The notes under the pieces are model-generated. The model worked only from the letters and a program-made list of their open reading frames with translations, had not been told where the DNA came from and did no database searches. Of a stretch of DNA of 18,735 bases, positions 1 to 8,253 are shown piece by piece. Origin of the DNA: Paracoccaceae bacterium (GTDB lineage Bacteria; Pseudomonadota; Alphaproteobacteria; Rhodobacterales; Rhodobacteraceae); assembly GCA_020852535.1 (NCBI GenBank), contig JADZAO010000104.1, positions 1-18,735 of the forward strand. Reading direction: 5' to 3'. The position numbers and the translations under genes are program-made. Each line of letters opens with the position of its first letter. The first letter of the stretch is position 1.

Positions 1-1244
1 GCCGACAGGGTCACCACCAGAACCAAAACACCAATAGCAATAGGCGCCTTGGCCCGCCGGAACGGTTTAATCGACGGGCGACTGATGTCGACCAGATCCA
101 TATCTGCCGCCAACCGTTGAATATCCCCGGTTGCACCCTCCAAAAGGAGCGTATCGCCCACCCGCACCACCAAATCGTCAAGCTGGCGCCCGATGTTCTG
201 GCTCCTACGATGCGCGGCCAACACATAAACACCATAGCGCCGCCGCAAGCGCAACTCGCCCAGCCGTCGCCCCTCCATCCGGCATCCAGGAGAAATCAAC
301 ACCTCGACCGTCTCCGTATGCATTGATGACAGCTTGTCGACCAAATGCAGATCTTTGCGCTGCTGCAACCCCAGTAATTCTGTCATCTCCGTCCGCAAGA
401 CCACACGATCACCCGCCTGCAAAATCACAGGCTGCAAATCTCGCCGCAAACTAACATCCCCACGCAACACATCGATCAGCCGCACCCCGTCGCAATTAAA
501 GAGATCAACTCCCAGCACCGCCTGCCCAATCAACGGGCTATCCTCAGGGACCGCCACTTCAGTAAAATACTTCATCTTGCGCCGGTCGTTCAGCAGTGTG
601 CTCATCGACTGCCGCACAGGCAGCAGATAACGCGATGTCACCGCCAGAAAAGCCCCGCCAGCGACAGTCAACGCAATGCCCAATGGTGCGATTTCAAAAA
701 TCGAAAAATGCGCCAACCCCGCCTTAGCAGCCAATCCATCAACCAACAGGTTGGTCGAGGTGCCGATGATCGCGATCATACCGCCAAGAACCGTCATATA
801 ACTAAGCGGGATTAACAGCTTTGACGGTGCCGTACCCAGCCGCACCGCGATCTGCATCACAACAGGGATCATCACGGCAACGAGCGGCGTGTTATTCATA
901 AAAGCAGAAACCACCGCGATGAACGAGAACAAAGCAAAGATCGTCATCTTGGGCCGATTGCCCACATGCCGCCCGGCGATGCGGATCACCATCTCCACTG
1001 CGCCCGTCCGCACCAGACCGCCCATGATCAAAAACATAAGCACAATCGTCCAGGGTGCTGCATTCGACAGCACTGCGATACTGTCTTTGATTGGCAAGAT
1101 ACCCAACACCAGCATGGTCGCCGCACCGCCGATCGCAGTCACTTCCACCGGATATGTCTCGCGCACAAATAGCGTGAACATGACCACCAGAATCGCCAGC
1201 GCAACCAGAGGTTGCAACGATGCAGCGATTTCAAAACCGAACAT
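1..1244 (-). CDS. SLC13-family permease with two TrkA-C domains (3' end outside window)
   Basis: I translated this frame by hand. It opens with ATG at 1244, directly after in-frame TAG and TGA stops, with GGAGG (1252-1256) seven bases upstream, and stays open for 414 residues to the window edge. The N-terminal part has hydrophobic segments at about residues 10-27, 34-50, 64-78, 102-130 and 143-170. It contains the divalent-anion/sodium symporter signatures SAFMNNTP (113-120) and GTSTNLL (161-167). Residues 190-210 form another membrane segment. Two soluble TrkA-C (RCK_C)-like domains follow at about 228-296 and 310-385, and membrane segments resume near 400. This arrangement is known from SLC13-type transporters of about 590 residues. 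The substrate (sulfate, dicarboxylate or another anion) cannot be told from sequence. The last third of the protein is missing only because the window ends. Confidence 0.88.
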   Translation of the reverse strand, partial: MFGFEIAASLQPLVALAILVVMFTLFVRETYPVEVTAIGGAATMLVLGILPIKDSIAVLSNAAPWTIVLMFLIMGGLVRTGAVEMVIRIAGRHVGNRPKMTIFALFSFIAVVSAFMNNTPLVAVMIPVVMQIAVRLGTAPSKLLIPLSYMTVLGGMIAIIGTSTNLLVDGLAAKAGLAHFSIFEIAPLGIALTVAGGAFLAVTSRYLLPVRQSMSTLLNDRRKMKYFTEVAVPEDSPLIGQAVLGVDLFNCDGVRLIDVLRGDVSLRRDLQPVILQAGDRVVLRTEMTELLGLQQRKDLHLVDKLSSMHTETVEVLISPGCRMEGRRLGELRLRRRYGVYVLAAHRRSQNIGRQLDDLVVRVGDTLLLEGATGDIQRLAADMDLVDISRPSIKPFRRAKAPIAIGVLVLVVTLS

Positions 1245-1368
1245 TCACTAGCCTCCACAACGACCCGGGCGGGATCAGACCGAAGCCTTCAGACCCATCT
1301 CACGCAGGCTCATCAATGCCACACCACAAAGAAGAAGAACAATGGCCTACCACATGAAAGGAGAAAAG

Positions 1369-1593
1369 TTATTTCCCCGGCAACAACATCGCCCAGAAAA
1401 TTCCCGCAGAGGCCATGACATAGGAAGATTGTGCTGCAAAAACCTATCTCACACGGGACGCCAGCCACACCTAATCAGCACTGTCACCATCATACTCAAA
1501 GGCTGAGTCACGCCTAGGCCAAAGCCCAGCGTAACGAGAGCATCACCACATAAAGCCGCAACTACGCCAAAGCCTCGAGGGACATCACAGCAA
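1369..1593 (-). pseudogene. Possible decayed small membrane-protein gene
   Basis: The 349-base gap between ymdB and the permease has no intact gene. On the minus strand two adjacent open stretches in different frames read as hydrophobic protein. The first, 1449 to about 1593, includes GFGLGVTQPLSMMVTVLI and ends in TGA. The second, 1369-1443, includes YVMASAGIFWAMLLPGK, ends in TAA and begins just after a TAG. The frames differ by an indel, as expected for a frameshifted remnant of a small membrane protein. I recognise no family, and chance open frames are a real alternative. Confidence 0.25.
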
Positions 1594-2406
1594 TCAAGGC
1601 CGCGCTTCTTCCAACCGTCCACCCACACGGATCATCCGCACACGCAACGCCTTACCGGTCTGGTCATCTGTTTCGACATAGACGCCTGACAGCGTGGCAG
1701 GCCCCACCGCAGGTTCGAACCGCGCCTTAGACATACCAGTGATAAAACGACGCAGCGGCTCCAGCTTCTCTACCCCAATGACTGAGTCATAATCTCCGCA
1801 CATGCCTGCATCGGTCAAATAAGCTGTGCCACCATTCAAGATCATCGCATCGCCTGTGGGCACATGGGTATGAGTACCGACGACAAGTGATGCCTGTCCA
1901 TCACACCAATGGCCCATCGCCATCTTCTCACTGGTTGCCTCCGCATGCACATCGACGACCACCGCCTGAACAAAACCTCCCAGCGAGTAGGTTTTAAGCA
2001 CCCCTTCAATTGCCGAGAATGGATCATCAAAGGGCCTCTTCATAAAAACCTGCCCCAACACCTGCGCCACCAGCACCTTGCGCCCTTGCGTCGCCTCGAA
2101 GATACGAAATCCCTTACCAGGTGCGACCTTCGAAAAATTCAAAGGTCTTACAATACGCGGCTCAGTCTCGATGAACTGGAGCATATCCTTATGATCAAAA
2201 GCGTGATCACCCAGCGTGATGCAATCTGCGCCCGCCGCCAAAATAACCTTGGCATGCTCCGGCGTAAGCCCCATGCCTGATGACGCGTTCTCACCGTTCA
2301 CCACAACAAAATCGAGGTCCCACTCGGCCCGCAAACTCGGCAAGCTCTCGGCAATCGCCGTGCGCCCAGTTTTACCCATCACATCGCCAAGAAAAAGGAG
2401 TTTCAT
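1594..2406 (-). CDS. ymdB: TIGR00282/YmdB-type metallophosphoesterase
   Basis: Calcineurin-like metallophosphoesterase of the YmdB family, a cytoplasmic phosphodiesterase reported to act on 2',3'-cyclic nucleotides in Bacillus; its role in alphaproteobacteria is poorly defined. The start is placed at the ATG at 2406, giving 270 residues beginning MKLLFLGDVMG as in the family. The open frame runs 12 codons further upstream, but those residues look non-homologous. Metal-site motifs seen are GDVMG (D8), NGEN (E39, N40), LGDHAFD (D67, H68), VDVHAEATSEK and GTHTHVPTG. Residue 67, usually Asn in a GNH motif, is Asp here. Stop TGA is at 1594-1596. No strong Shine-Dalgarno is visible. The gene stands alone between two gaps, downstream of a hexanucleotide repeat. 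Confidence 0.9.
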   Translation of the reverse strand: MKLLFLGDVMGKTGRTAIAESLPSLRAEWDLDFVVVNGENASSGMGLTPEHAKVILAAGADCITLGDHAFDHKDMLQFIETEPRIVRPLNFSKVAPGKGFRIFEATQGRKVLVAQVLGQVFMKRPFDDPFSAIEGVLKTYSLGGFVQAVVVDVHAEATSEKMAMGHWCDGQASLVVGTHTHVPTGDAMILNGGTAYLTDAGMCGDYDSVIGVEKLEPLRRFITGMSKARFEPAVGPATLSGVYVETDDQTGKALRVRMIRVGGRLEEARP

Positions 2407-2517
2407 AGACTCGTGCCTAGCCTCGCCCTCCGCGTCCCGCAAGCCTGAAACTGCCTCTTATGGGCCATACACATTTAAACAAGCAGAAAAACAACACAGA
2501 AAGATCCTATTACAGTC

Positions 2518-2542
2518 AAAAAAGACGCCGCAAGAAGCGTTC
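2518..2542 (-). terminator. Weak terminator-like hairpin with T6 tail
   Basis: Read on the minus strand, ACGC (2537-2540) can pair with GCGT (2525-2528) across a short loop, and a run of six T (2518-2523) follows after one base. The stem is short, so this is only suggestive. If real it would end transcripts arriving from folD or from the repeat region before ymdB. Confidence 0.25.
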
Positions 2543-2578
2543 TGTACTCTTAGGGTTTCAGACACAGACCACAAACAC

Positions 2579-2664
<86 letters not shown>

Positions 2665-2910
2665 TTATCGCGCCCGACAAGCCAGCGCCAACACAATCTT
2701 ATCAAATCCCGAACATGCCCCTAATTCGACGGCTCTCTCGATTTCAGAGTGAACGACAACTACCTACGGGCGAGGCCATAAAGATCCAGCGGTTAAAGGC
2801 CTGATGATGAGTGCAGGGGCTCTCGCGATCCTAGCAGCAAGTCACGCCTTGCCATACTAAGCAGCACCCCAACGACAAAATGCGACCACTCGTTAAAAGC
2901 AAGGCCAATT

Positions 2911-3801
2911 TCAAGCAGTCAAACCCTTTAACTCGACCAACCCGTTCAACCGGTAACAGGCGGTTAGCGTATTGGCCAACAAACAAGCAACAGTCATCGG
3001 CCCCACACCGCCCGGCACTGGCGTGATCGCCCCTGCTACCGCCGCAACAGTGGCGTATTCCACGTCGCCTACTAATTTAACTTTACCATCCCGCTCAATT
3101 CGATTGATACCCACATCGATCACAGTGGAACCGGACTTCACATAATCGCCCGTAATCATTTCAGGCCGCCCCACTGCCGCCACTAGAATATCCGCGCCAC
3201 GGCAAACTGCCGCCAAGTCTTTAGTACGACTATGCGCGATAGTCACTGTACAGCTATCCCTCAACAACAGTTGCGCCATCGGCTTGCCAACTATGTTACT
3301 GCGCCCTACCACGACCGCGTTCAGTCCTGCCAACGACCCGTAATGGTCGCGCAGCATCATCAGGCAGCCCAACGGGGTGCAGGGCACCATCGATTTTTGC
3401 CCCGTGCCCAAAAGACCCACATTAGAAATATGAAACCCGTCCACATCTTTGGCCGGATCAACGCGATTGATCACAAGATTACTATCAAGATGCTTCGGTA
3501 GCGGCAATTGCACCAAAATTCCATGCACCGCCGGATCAGCGTTTAACCGATCAATCACGGCCAGCAGGTTGGTTTGCGAGATATCAGCATCCAAACGATG
3601 CTCGAAGCTCGCCATACCGACCTCAATGGTCGAGGCATGTTTGTTTTTCACGTAAACCTTACTTGCGGGGTCTTGCCCAACCAACACCACCGCCAAACCC
3701 GGGGTAATCCCATGTTCGACCTTCAGCCGCATCACATGTTCAGCCACCTGTGCACGCACACCCGCCGCGAACGCCTTACCGTCGATTACCTTTGCCGTCA
3801 T
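2911..3801 (-). CDS. folD: Bifunctional methylenetetrahydrofolate dehydrogenase / methenyltetrahydrofolate cyclohydrolase FolD
   Basis: Cytoplasmic enzyme that interconverts 5,10-methylene-THF, 5,10-methenyl-THF and 10-formyl-THF, using NADP. The protein has 296 residues, the usual length. It shows the catalytic region Y50-V-K-N-K54, the VQLPLP segment, MVPCTPLG, the dinucleotide-binding stretch VVGRSNIVGKPMA, and the C-terminal signature PGGVGPMT. The ATG at 3801 has GAGGGA six bases upstream. It is the last gene of the fhs / chorismate mutase / folD run and starts 69 bases after the mutase stop. Together Fhs and FolD carry formate-derived one-carbon units to methylene-THF, or run the reverse path to formate. 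Confidence 0.97.
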   Translation of the reverse strand: MTAKVIDGKAFAAGVRAQVAEHVMRLKVEHGITPGLAVVLVGQDPASKVYVKNKHASTIEVGMASFEHRLDADISQTNLLAVIDRLNADPAVHGILVQLPLPKHLDSNLVINRVDPAKDVDGFHISNVGLLGTGQKSMVPCTPLGCLMMLRDHYGSLAGLNAVVVGRSNIVGKPMAQLLLRDSCTVTIAHSRTKDLAAVCRGADILVAAVGRPEMITGDYVKSGSTVIDVGINRIERDGKVKLVGDVEYATVAAVAGAITPVPGGVGPMTVACLLANTLTACYRLNGLVELKGLTA

Positions 3802-3870
3802 CCGCCGTCCCTCACCCTTGCGCCCACAACCGCCTAGCGTAAATGCATTGGCCTCGAAGGAAACAACCGC

Positions 3871-4182
3871 TCAGCCGTTCTTGCCGAGGTGCCCTTCTTC
3901 CCGTTCAATCAACCATTCGACCAACTTGCGCCACAGCATTTCCAGTTTATCCGGCGGCAGACCATGCGTCTTGGCATGACGACGCACATTGCCAATCACC
4001 TCTTCCACCCGGGACGTAATCCGCGCAGGCATCCCAATCCCTGACTTGATCACTGCGGCACGGTCAATATAGGCCACACGCTTGGCAAACAAGGCCACCA
4101 ACTCGGCATCGAGCCGATCGATCTCGACCCTGATATCCACCATCGTCTCACATTCCGCCGCTGTTTTCACAGACTTTGTCAT
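3871..4182 (-). CDS. Small AroQ-type (PchB-like) chorismate mutase
   Basis: A 103-residue all-helical AroQ-fold protein, predicted to convert chorismate to prephenate in the cytoplasm for Phe/Tyr synthesis. The start is placed at the ATG at 4182, with GGAGA eight bases upstream; the open frame extends 30 codons further but those residues do not look conserved. Active-site residues align by spacing with E. coli chorismate mutase R11, R28 and K39 as R18, R35 and K46. The second half (IKSGIGMPARITSRVEEVI and onward) looks more like the PchB/isochorismate-pyruvate-lyase branch, so exact activity is less sure than fold. It begins 64 bases after the fhs stop and precedes folD, suggesting cotranscription with the one-carbon genes. 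No regulatory ACT domain is present. Confidence 0.85.
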   Translation of the reverse strand: MTKSVKTAAECETMVDIRVEIDRLDAELVALFAKRVAYIDRAAVIKSGIGMPARITSRVEEVIGNVRRHAKTHGLPPDKLEMLWRKLVEWLIEREEGHLGKNG

Positions 4183-4246
4183 AGTGACGTCTCCGCCTTG
4201 CAAGGCGCGAGGTAAACCCTCGCATTCCGTTTCACAAGACAGCGGG

Positions 4247-5923
4247 TCAGAACAGTCCTTCGACGTTTCCATTAGTATTAATCCGGATCATCTCGGCCAA
4301 CGGCACCTTGGGCAAACCTGGCATCGTCATAATCTCGCCACAAATCGCAACGATAAAACCCGCACCCGCAGACAGGCGCACTTCGCGCACCCGAACACTA
4401 TGGCCCGTAGGGGCACCGCGCACGGTCGGATCGGTAGTAAAACTGTATTGCGTCTTAGCAACACAGATCGGCAGATGACCATAACCAGCCAGTTCCCAGC
4501 CCTTCAACTGGTCACGGATCGACTTATCTGCAATCAGCTCATCAGCATGATAAATGCACTTGACGATAGTTTCCAACTTCTGAAGCAGCGGCATATCGTC
4601 AGGGTAAAGCGGAACGAAGTTCGAAGTGCCCGATTCCGCAAGCGCCACGACCTTGTGCGCCAGATCCTCAATACCAGCCGATCCATGCGCCCAATGTTTA
4701 CACAAGATCGCTTCAGCACCCTGCTCGGCAACGAAGGCCTTGAGGGCTGCGATTTCGGCATCAGTATCGCTAAAAAAATGGTTGATTGCCACAACCACCG
4801 GCACGCCGAAAGATCTAACGTTTGCGATATGGCGACCAAGATTAGGGCAACCCTTCTTGACCGCATCAACATTCTCGGTGACCTGATCGGCTTTGGCGAC
4901 GCCACCGTTCATCTTCATGGCGCGAACGGTGGCCACAATCACCGCAACGGAGGGCTTCAGGCCTGCCTTACGGCACTTAATATCAAAGAACTTCTCAGCA
5001 CCAAGATCGGCCCCGAAACCGGCTTCGGTCACGACATATTCACCCAGCTTCAGCGCGGTCTTAGTCGCAATAACGCTATTGCAACCATGCGCTATATTAG
5101 CAAAAGGACCGCCGTGCACGAAGGCAGAGTTGTTTTCCAGAGTCTGCACAAGGTTTGGCTGCATCGCCTCCCTCAAGAGAACAGCCATCGCACCATCCGC
5201 CTTTATATCGCGACAATAGATCGGCTTCTTGGCGCGAGTATATGCAACGACAATATCACCTAAACGCTTTTGCAGGTCTTCTAGGTCATTAGACAGGCAC
5301 AAGATCGCCATGACTTCCGAGGCCACCGTGATGTCAAAACCGGTCTGACGCGGAAAGCCGTTCGATACACCGCCCAGCGACACAACAATATCACGCAGTG
5401 CACGATCGTTCATGTCCATTACACGGCGCCACATCACGCGGCGCTGATCAATGTCGAGTTCGTTGCCCCAGTAGACGTGGTTATCAATCATCGCCGACAA
5501 CAAATTGTGAGCACTAGTAATGGCGTGGAAATCGCCGGTAAAATGAAGGTTCATCTCCTCCATCGGCACAACCTGCGCATAGCCACCACCCGCAGCGCCA
5601 CCCTTCATACCAAAGTTCGGCCCGAGCGAGGCTTCGCGAATACAGATTACCGCTTTCTTGCCAATACGGTTCAGACCATCCCCCAGACCAATCGTGGTCG
5701 TGGTTTTCCCCTCGCCCGCAGGGGTCGGGTTGATCGCGGTCACAAGGATCAACTTGCCATCCGGATTACCCGCCAGCCCCTTTATAAACTCCTGGCTCAC
5801 CTTGGCCTTATCATAACCATAGGGCACCAAATGCTGGGAGGGGATACCGAGCTTCTCCCCAATCTCCATGATCGGCTTTTTCTTTGCCTCGCGCGCGATT
5901 TCAATGTCGGTCTTGAACGCCAC
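4247..5923 (-). CDS. fhs: Formate-tetrahydrofolate ligase (10-formyl-THF synthetase)
   Basis: Catalyses ATP + formate + THF to 10-formyl-THF in the cytoplasm. The protein has 558 residues, the normal family size. It contains the P-loop-like NPTPAGEGKTTTT (about 65-77), the FGMKGGAAGGGYAQVVPM region, HFTGDFHAI, and CRKAGLKPS. The start is chosen at GTG 5923: AGGGAG (5932-5937) lies eight bases upstream, and the protein then begins M-A-F-K-T-D as homologues do. In-frame GTG 5932 and ATG 5929 overlap or nearly touch that Shine-Dalgarno and are less likely. It is first in the C1 cluster, followed by chorismate mutase and folD. In marine Rhodobacteraceae Fhs is commonly tied to oxidation of methyl and C1 groups; that link is context, not visible here. 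Confidence 0.97.
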   Translation of the reverse strand: MAFKTDIEIAREAKKKPIMEIGEKLGIPSQHLVPYGYDKAKVSQEFIKGLAGNPDGKLILVTAINPTPAGEGKTTTTIGLGDGLNRIGKKAVICIREASLGPNFGMKGGAAGGGYAQVVPMEEMNLHFTGDFHAITSAHNLLSAMIDNHVYWGNELDIDQRRVMWRRVMDMNDRALRDIVVSLGGVSNGFPRQTGFDITVASEVMAILCLSNDLEDLQKRLGDIVVAYTRAKKPIYCRDIKADGAMAVLLREAMQPNLVQTLENNSAFVHGGPFANIAHGCNSVIATKTALKLGEYVVTEAGFGADLGAEKFFDIKCRKAGLKPSVAVIVATVRAMKMNGGVAKADQVTENVDAVKKGCPNLGRHIANVRSFGVPVVVAINHFFSDTDAEIAALKAFVAEQGAEAILCKHWAHGSAGIEDLAHKVVALAESGTSNFVPLYPDDMPLLQKLETIVKCIYHADELIADKSIRDQLKGWELAGYGHLPICVAKTQYSFTTDPTVRGAPTGHSVRVREVRLSAGAGFIVAICGEIMTMPGLPKVPLAEMIRINTNGNVEGLF

Positions 5924-5931
5924 GTTCATCA

Positions 5932-5937
5932 CTCCCT
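5932..5937 (-). promoter_or_regulatory. Shine-Dalgarno of fhs that decides its start
   Basis: AGGGAG on the minus strand sits eight bases before GTG 5923. It overlaps the GTG at 5932 and leaves only two bases before the ATG at 5929, so spacing favours the third candidate. Confidence 0.65.
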
Positions 5938-6241
5938 AGAGCTGCTGTATGCTTAGCCCTTCGATACAGAGACCTTGTCCTGCACAACAAAGGATCGCGA
6001 CACTTCCACGATAAAATTCGCTAAGGCCAATTGCCGATCAAAAATTCTGCAACAAAACTGTAGAAAAATTCATCGGCTAAACATTTATTTTACAACGGCG
6101 CGCCAAAGCGCATCCTACAACACATTTAATTACGGCTTGAGCGCATAAACCGCATAACAGCCCTAGCCACCCAGCTTAAATCTTAAAAGACAAAAAACCA
6201 AAAACGGCGTTTAGAAGCTTTCTATGCATCCATCTCCGCCA
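5938..6241. other. AT-rich intergenic region between ftsH and fhs
   Basis: About 300 bases that are richer in A and T than the flanking genes. The side near ftsH holds a weak terminator-like hairpin. The side near fhs should hold the fhs promoter, but I see no hexamer pair good enough to place one. No open frame with a Shine-Dalgarno and no RNA gene is recognisable. Confidence 0.6.
6192..6214 (-). terminator. Candidate weak intrinsic terminator after ftsH
   Basis: On the minus strand CTAAA (6210-6214 side) can pair with TTTGG around a seven-base loop, followed at once by six T (6192-6197). It begins 27 bases beyond the ftsH stop. The stem is A/T-rich and has a G-T pair, so strength is doubtful. 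Confidence 0.35.
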
Positions 6242-8146
6242 TCACGCGGTCGGTTCAGGCTTCATACCACCTTTAAGCGCTTTTGGCTTAGTCTTCGGAA
6301 TTGCAACAATCGACCCACCGCCCGAAGAAGAAGCGGTCTTGTCATCATCCCCACCCAAGGCTTCACCAGCAATCACCTTACGAATTTCTTCTCCGGTCAA
6401 AGTTTCATATTCCAACAGCCCTTTAGCCAGCCGTTCAAAATCATCGGCTTTCTCGGTCAAAATACGATACGCTGTGTCATAGCCCTCATCGATCAAACGC
6501 TTAACCTCGGACTCAATCAGCGTTTTAGTATCAGCAGAAACCGAGAACCCCGCCGTATTACCCTGATAACCTTCATGTGCTTCGGCATAATCGATGTTGC
6601 CGATCTTGTCCGACATCCCCCAGCGCATCACCATTGCCCGGGCTAAGGAAGACGCTTGCTGGATATCACCTGCCGGACCCGAGGACACACCCTCTTCACC
6701 GTATTTGATAATCTCGGCAGCCTTGCCAGCCATGGTCATGGCGATCTTCTGCTTGCCCTCGTCTTTATGCATGTTCAATCGATCCATTTCAGGCAAGCTG
6801 ACAACCATTCCCAAGGCCCCCCCCCGCGGAATGATTGTAGCTTTATAGACAGGATCGCATTTTGGCATGTTCATACCAACGATAGCGTGACCTGCCTCGT
6901 GATAGGCAGTCTTTTCCTTCTGATCGTCAGTCAGCACCATTGAGCGGCGCTCAGCACCCATCATAACCTTGTCCTTAGCATTCTCAAAATCGGCCATAGT
7001 GACAAAACGGCGACCAATGCGGGCAGCTGTCAAGGCCGCCTCGTTCACAAGGTTCATAAGATCAGCGCCAGAAAATCCGGGCGTTCCCCGCGCAATCGTG
7101 CGCAGATCGACATCCGGTCCCAACGGCACCTTACGGGCATGTACCCCAAGAATTTTTTCACGGCCCTTAATGTCAGGGTTAGGCACATGGATCTGACGAT
7201 CAAAACGGCCCGGACGCAAAAGCGCAGGGTCAAGCACATCCTTACGGTTAGTCGCAGCAACGATTATCACACCCTCGTTTGCCTCGAATCCATCCATCTC
7301 CACCAGCAACTGGTTCAACGTCTGTTCGCGCTCGTCATTGCCACCGCCGATGCCCACACCACGGGCACGGCCTACGGCATCAATCTCGTCGATAAAAACA
7401 ATGCAGGGCGCGTTCTTCTTGGCTTGTTCGAACATATCACGCACGCGGCTTGCGCCCACACCCACAAACATCTCAACAAAATCCGAACCTGAAATGGTAA
7501 AGAACGGCACACCAGCCTCGCCGGCAATCGCCCGCGCCAATAACGTCTTCCCCGCACCCGGAGCGCCAACCAGTAGCGCCCCCTTGGGAATTTTACCGCC
7601 CAAAAGACTGAATTTCTGCGGATTACGAAGAAATTCGACAATCTCTTCCAATTCTTCCTTGGCCTCATCGATGCCTGCGACATCATCAAAAGTCACACGA
7701 CCCTGCTTTTCGGTAAGCAGTTTGGCACGGCTCTTACCAAACCCCATCGCGCCACCGCGACCACCACCCTGCATGCGGTTCATAAAGAAAATCCACACAC
7801 CAATCAGCACAAGAAACGGTAGCCAGATGCCCAGTGCCGACATAAAACCTGACTGCTCCTGCGCTTCAGCTTTGACCTCGATACCCTTAGAAATCAGCCG
7901 ATCCGCCAGATTTTCACCTTCGGGCCTAATCGTGAGATATTGCGCACCGTCCTTACCACGCACCAGAACTCGCTCGCCATCCAGCGTCACGCTCTGCACA
8001 TCACCACTATCAACACGGGTAATAAAATCCGAATACGACAGGCTGTGCGACGACATCATCGTCTGATTTCCGCTGAACAAATTGAACAGCGCAAGAATCA
8101 GCACAAACAAAACGACCCAGAACGCGATATTTCGTGCTTTTCCCAC
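6242..8146 (-). CDS. ftsH: ATP-dependent zinc metalloprotease FtsH
   Basis: Inner-membrane AAA+ protease that degrades membrane and some soluble proteins. The start is set at GTG 8146, which gives 634 residues beginning MGKARNIAFW; GGGGAG lies seven bases upstream. The TTG at 8159-8161 is in frame but overlaps this Shine-Dalgarno. Two membrane helices lie at about 7-24 and 106-123 with a periplasmic domain between. The AAA module has a Walker A at 194-201, Walker B FIDE (251-254), pore motif around MFVGVG (226-231), and the second region of homology with R311/R314. The zinc site is HEAGH (416-420) with D494 as likely third ligand. Oddity: Walker A reads GAPGAGKT instead of the near-universal GPPGTGKT, though the essential G-K-T is kept. 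It follows tilS by 107 bases at the end of the tol cluster, a common order in this group. Confidence 0.97.
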   Translation of the reverse strand: MGKARNIAFWVVLFVLILALFNLFSGNQTMMSSHSLSYSDFITRVDSGDVQSVTLDGERVLVRGKDGAQYLTIRPEGENLADRLISKGIEVKAEAQEQSGFMSALGIWLPFLVLIGVWIFFMNRMQGGGRGGAMGFGKSRAKLLTEKQGRVTFDDVAGIDEAKEELEEIVEFLRNPQKFSLLGGKIPKGALLVGAPGAGKTLLARAIAGEAGVPFFTISGSDFVEMFVGVGASRVRDMFEQAKKNAPCIVFIDEIDAVGRARGVGIGGGNDEREQTLNQLLVEMDGFEANEGVIIVAATNRKDVLDPALLRPGRFDRQIHVPNPDIKGREKILGVHARKVPLGPDVDLRTIARGTPGFSGADLMNLVNEAALTAARIGRRFVTMADFENAKDKVMMGAERRSMVLTDDQKEKTAYHEAGHAIVGMNMPKCDPVYKATIIPRGGALGMVVSLPEMDRLNMHKDEGKQKIAMTMAGKAAEIIKYGEEGVSSGPAGDIQQASSLARAMVMRWGMSDKIGNIDYAEAHEGYQGNTAGFSVSADTKTLIESEVKRLIDEGYDTAYRILTEKADDFERLAKGLLEYETLTGEEIRKVIAGEALGGDDDKTASSSGGGSIVAIPKTKPKALKGGMKPEPTA

Positions 8147-8153
8147 GAATAAT

Positions 8154-8159
8154 CTCCCC
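8154..8159 (-). promoter_or_regulatory. Shine-Dalgarno of ftsH that decides its start
   Basis: GGGGAG on the minus strand ends seven bases before GTG 8146. It shares a base with the in-frame TTG at 8159-8161, which therefore is unlikely to be the start. Confidence 0.7.
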
Positions 8160-8253
8160 AAACTGCCACGCCCTGAAAAGCAAGACGCCGCCCTTCTATC
8201 CTAAGATAGAGATAACAAGACAGGGTTCAATGCGATAAAGTAGAAGAACTTTG

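Noticed and set aside
2665..2910. Possible 6S RNA or other small RNA between folD and ymdB
   Set aside because: I could not find a long closing helix or another recognisable fold by eye. A covariance-model scan would decide.
4082..5263. 393-codon plus-strand open frame opposite fhs
   Set aside because: It lies antisense to the well-conserved fhs and overlaps part of the chorismate mutase gene. Its translation has no recognisable domain and the composition of a shadow frame.
8195..8210. Small perfect inverted repeat (six-base arms, four-base loop) between tilS and ftsH
   Set aside because: No T-run follows on either strand and it is too small to call an operator or terminator.
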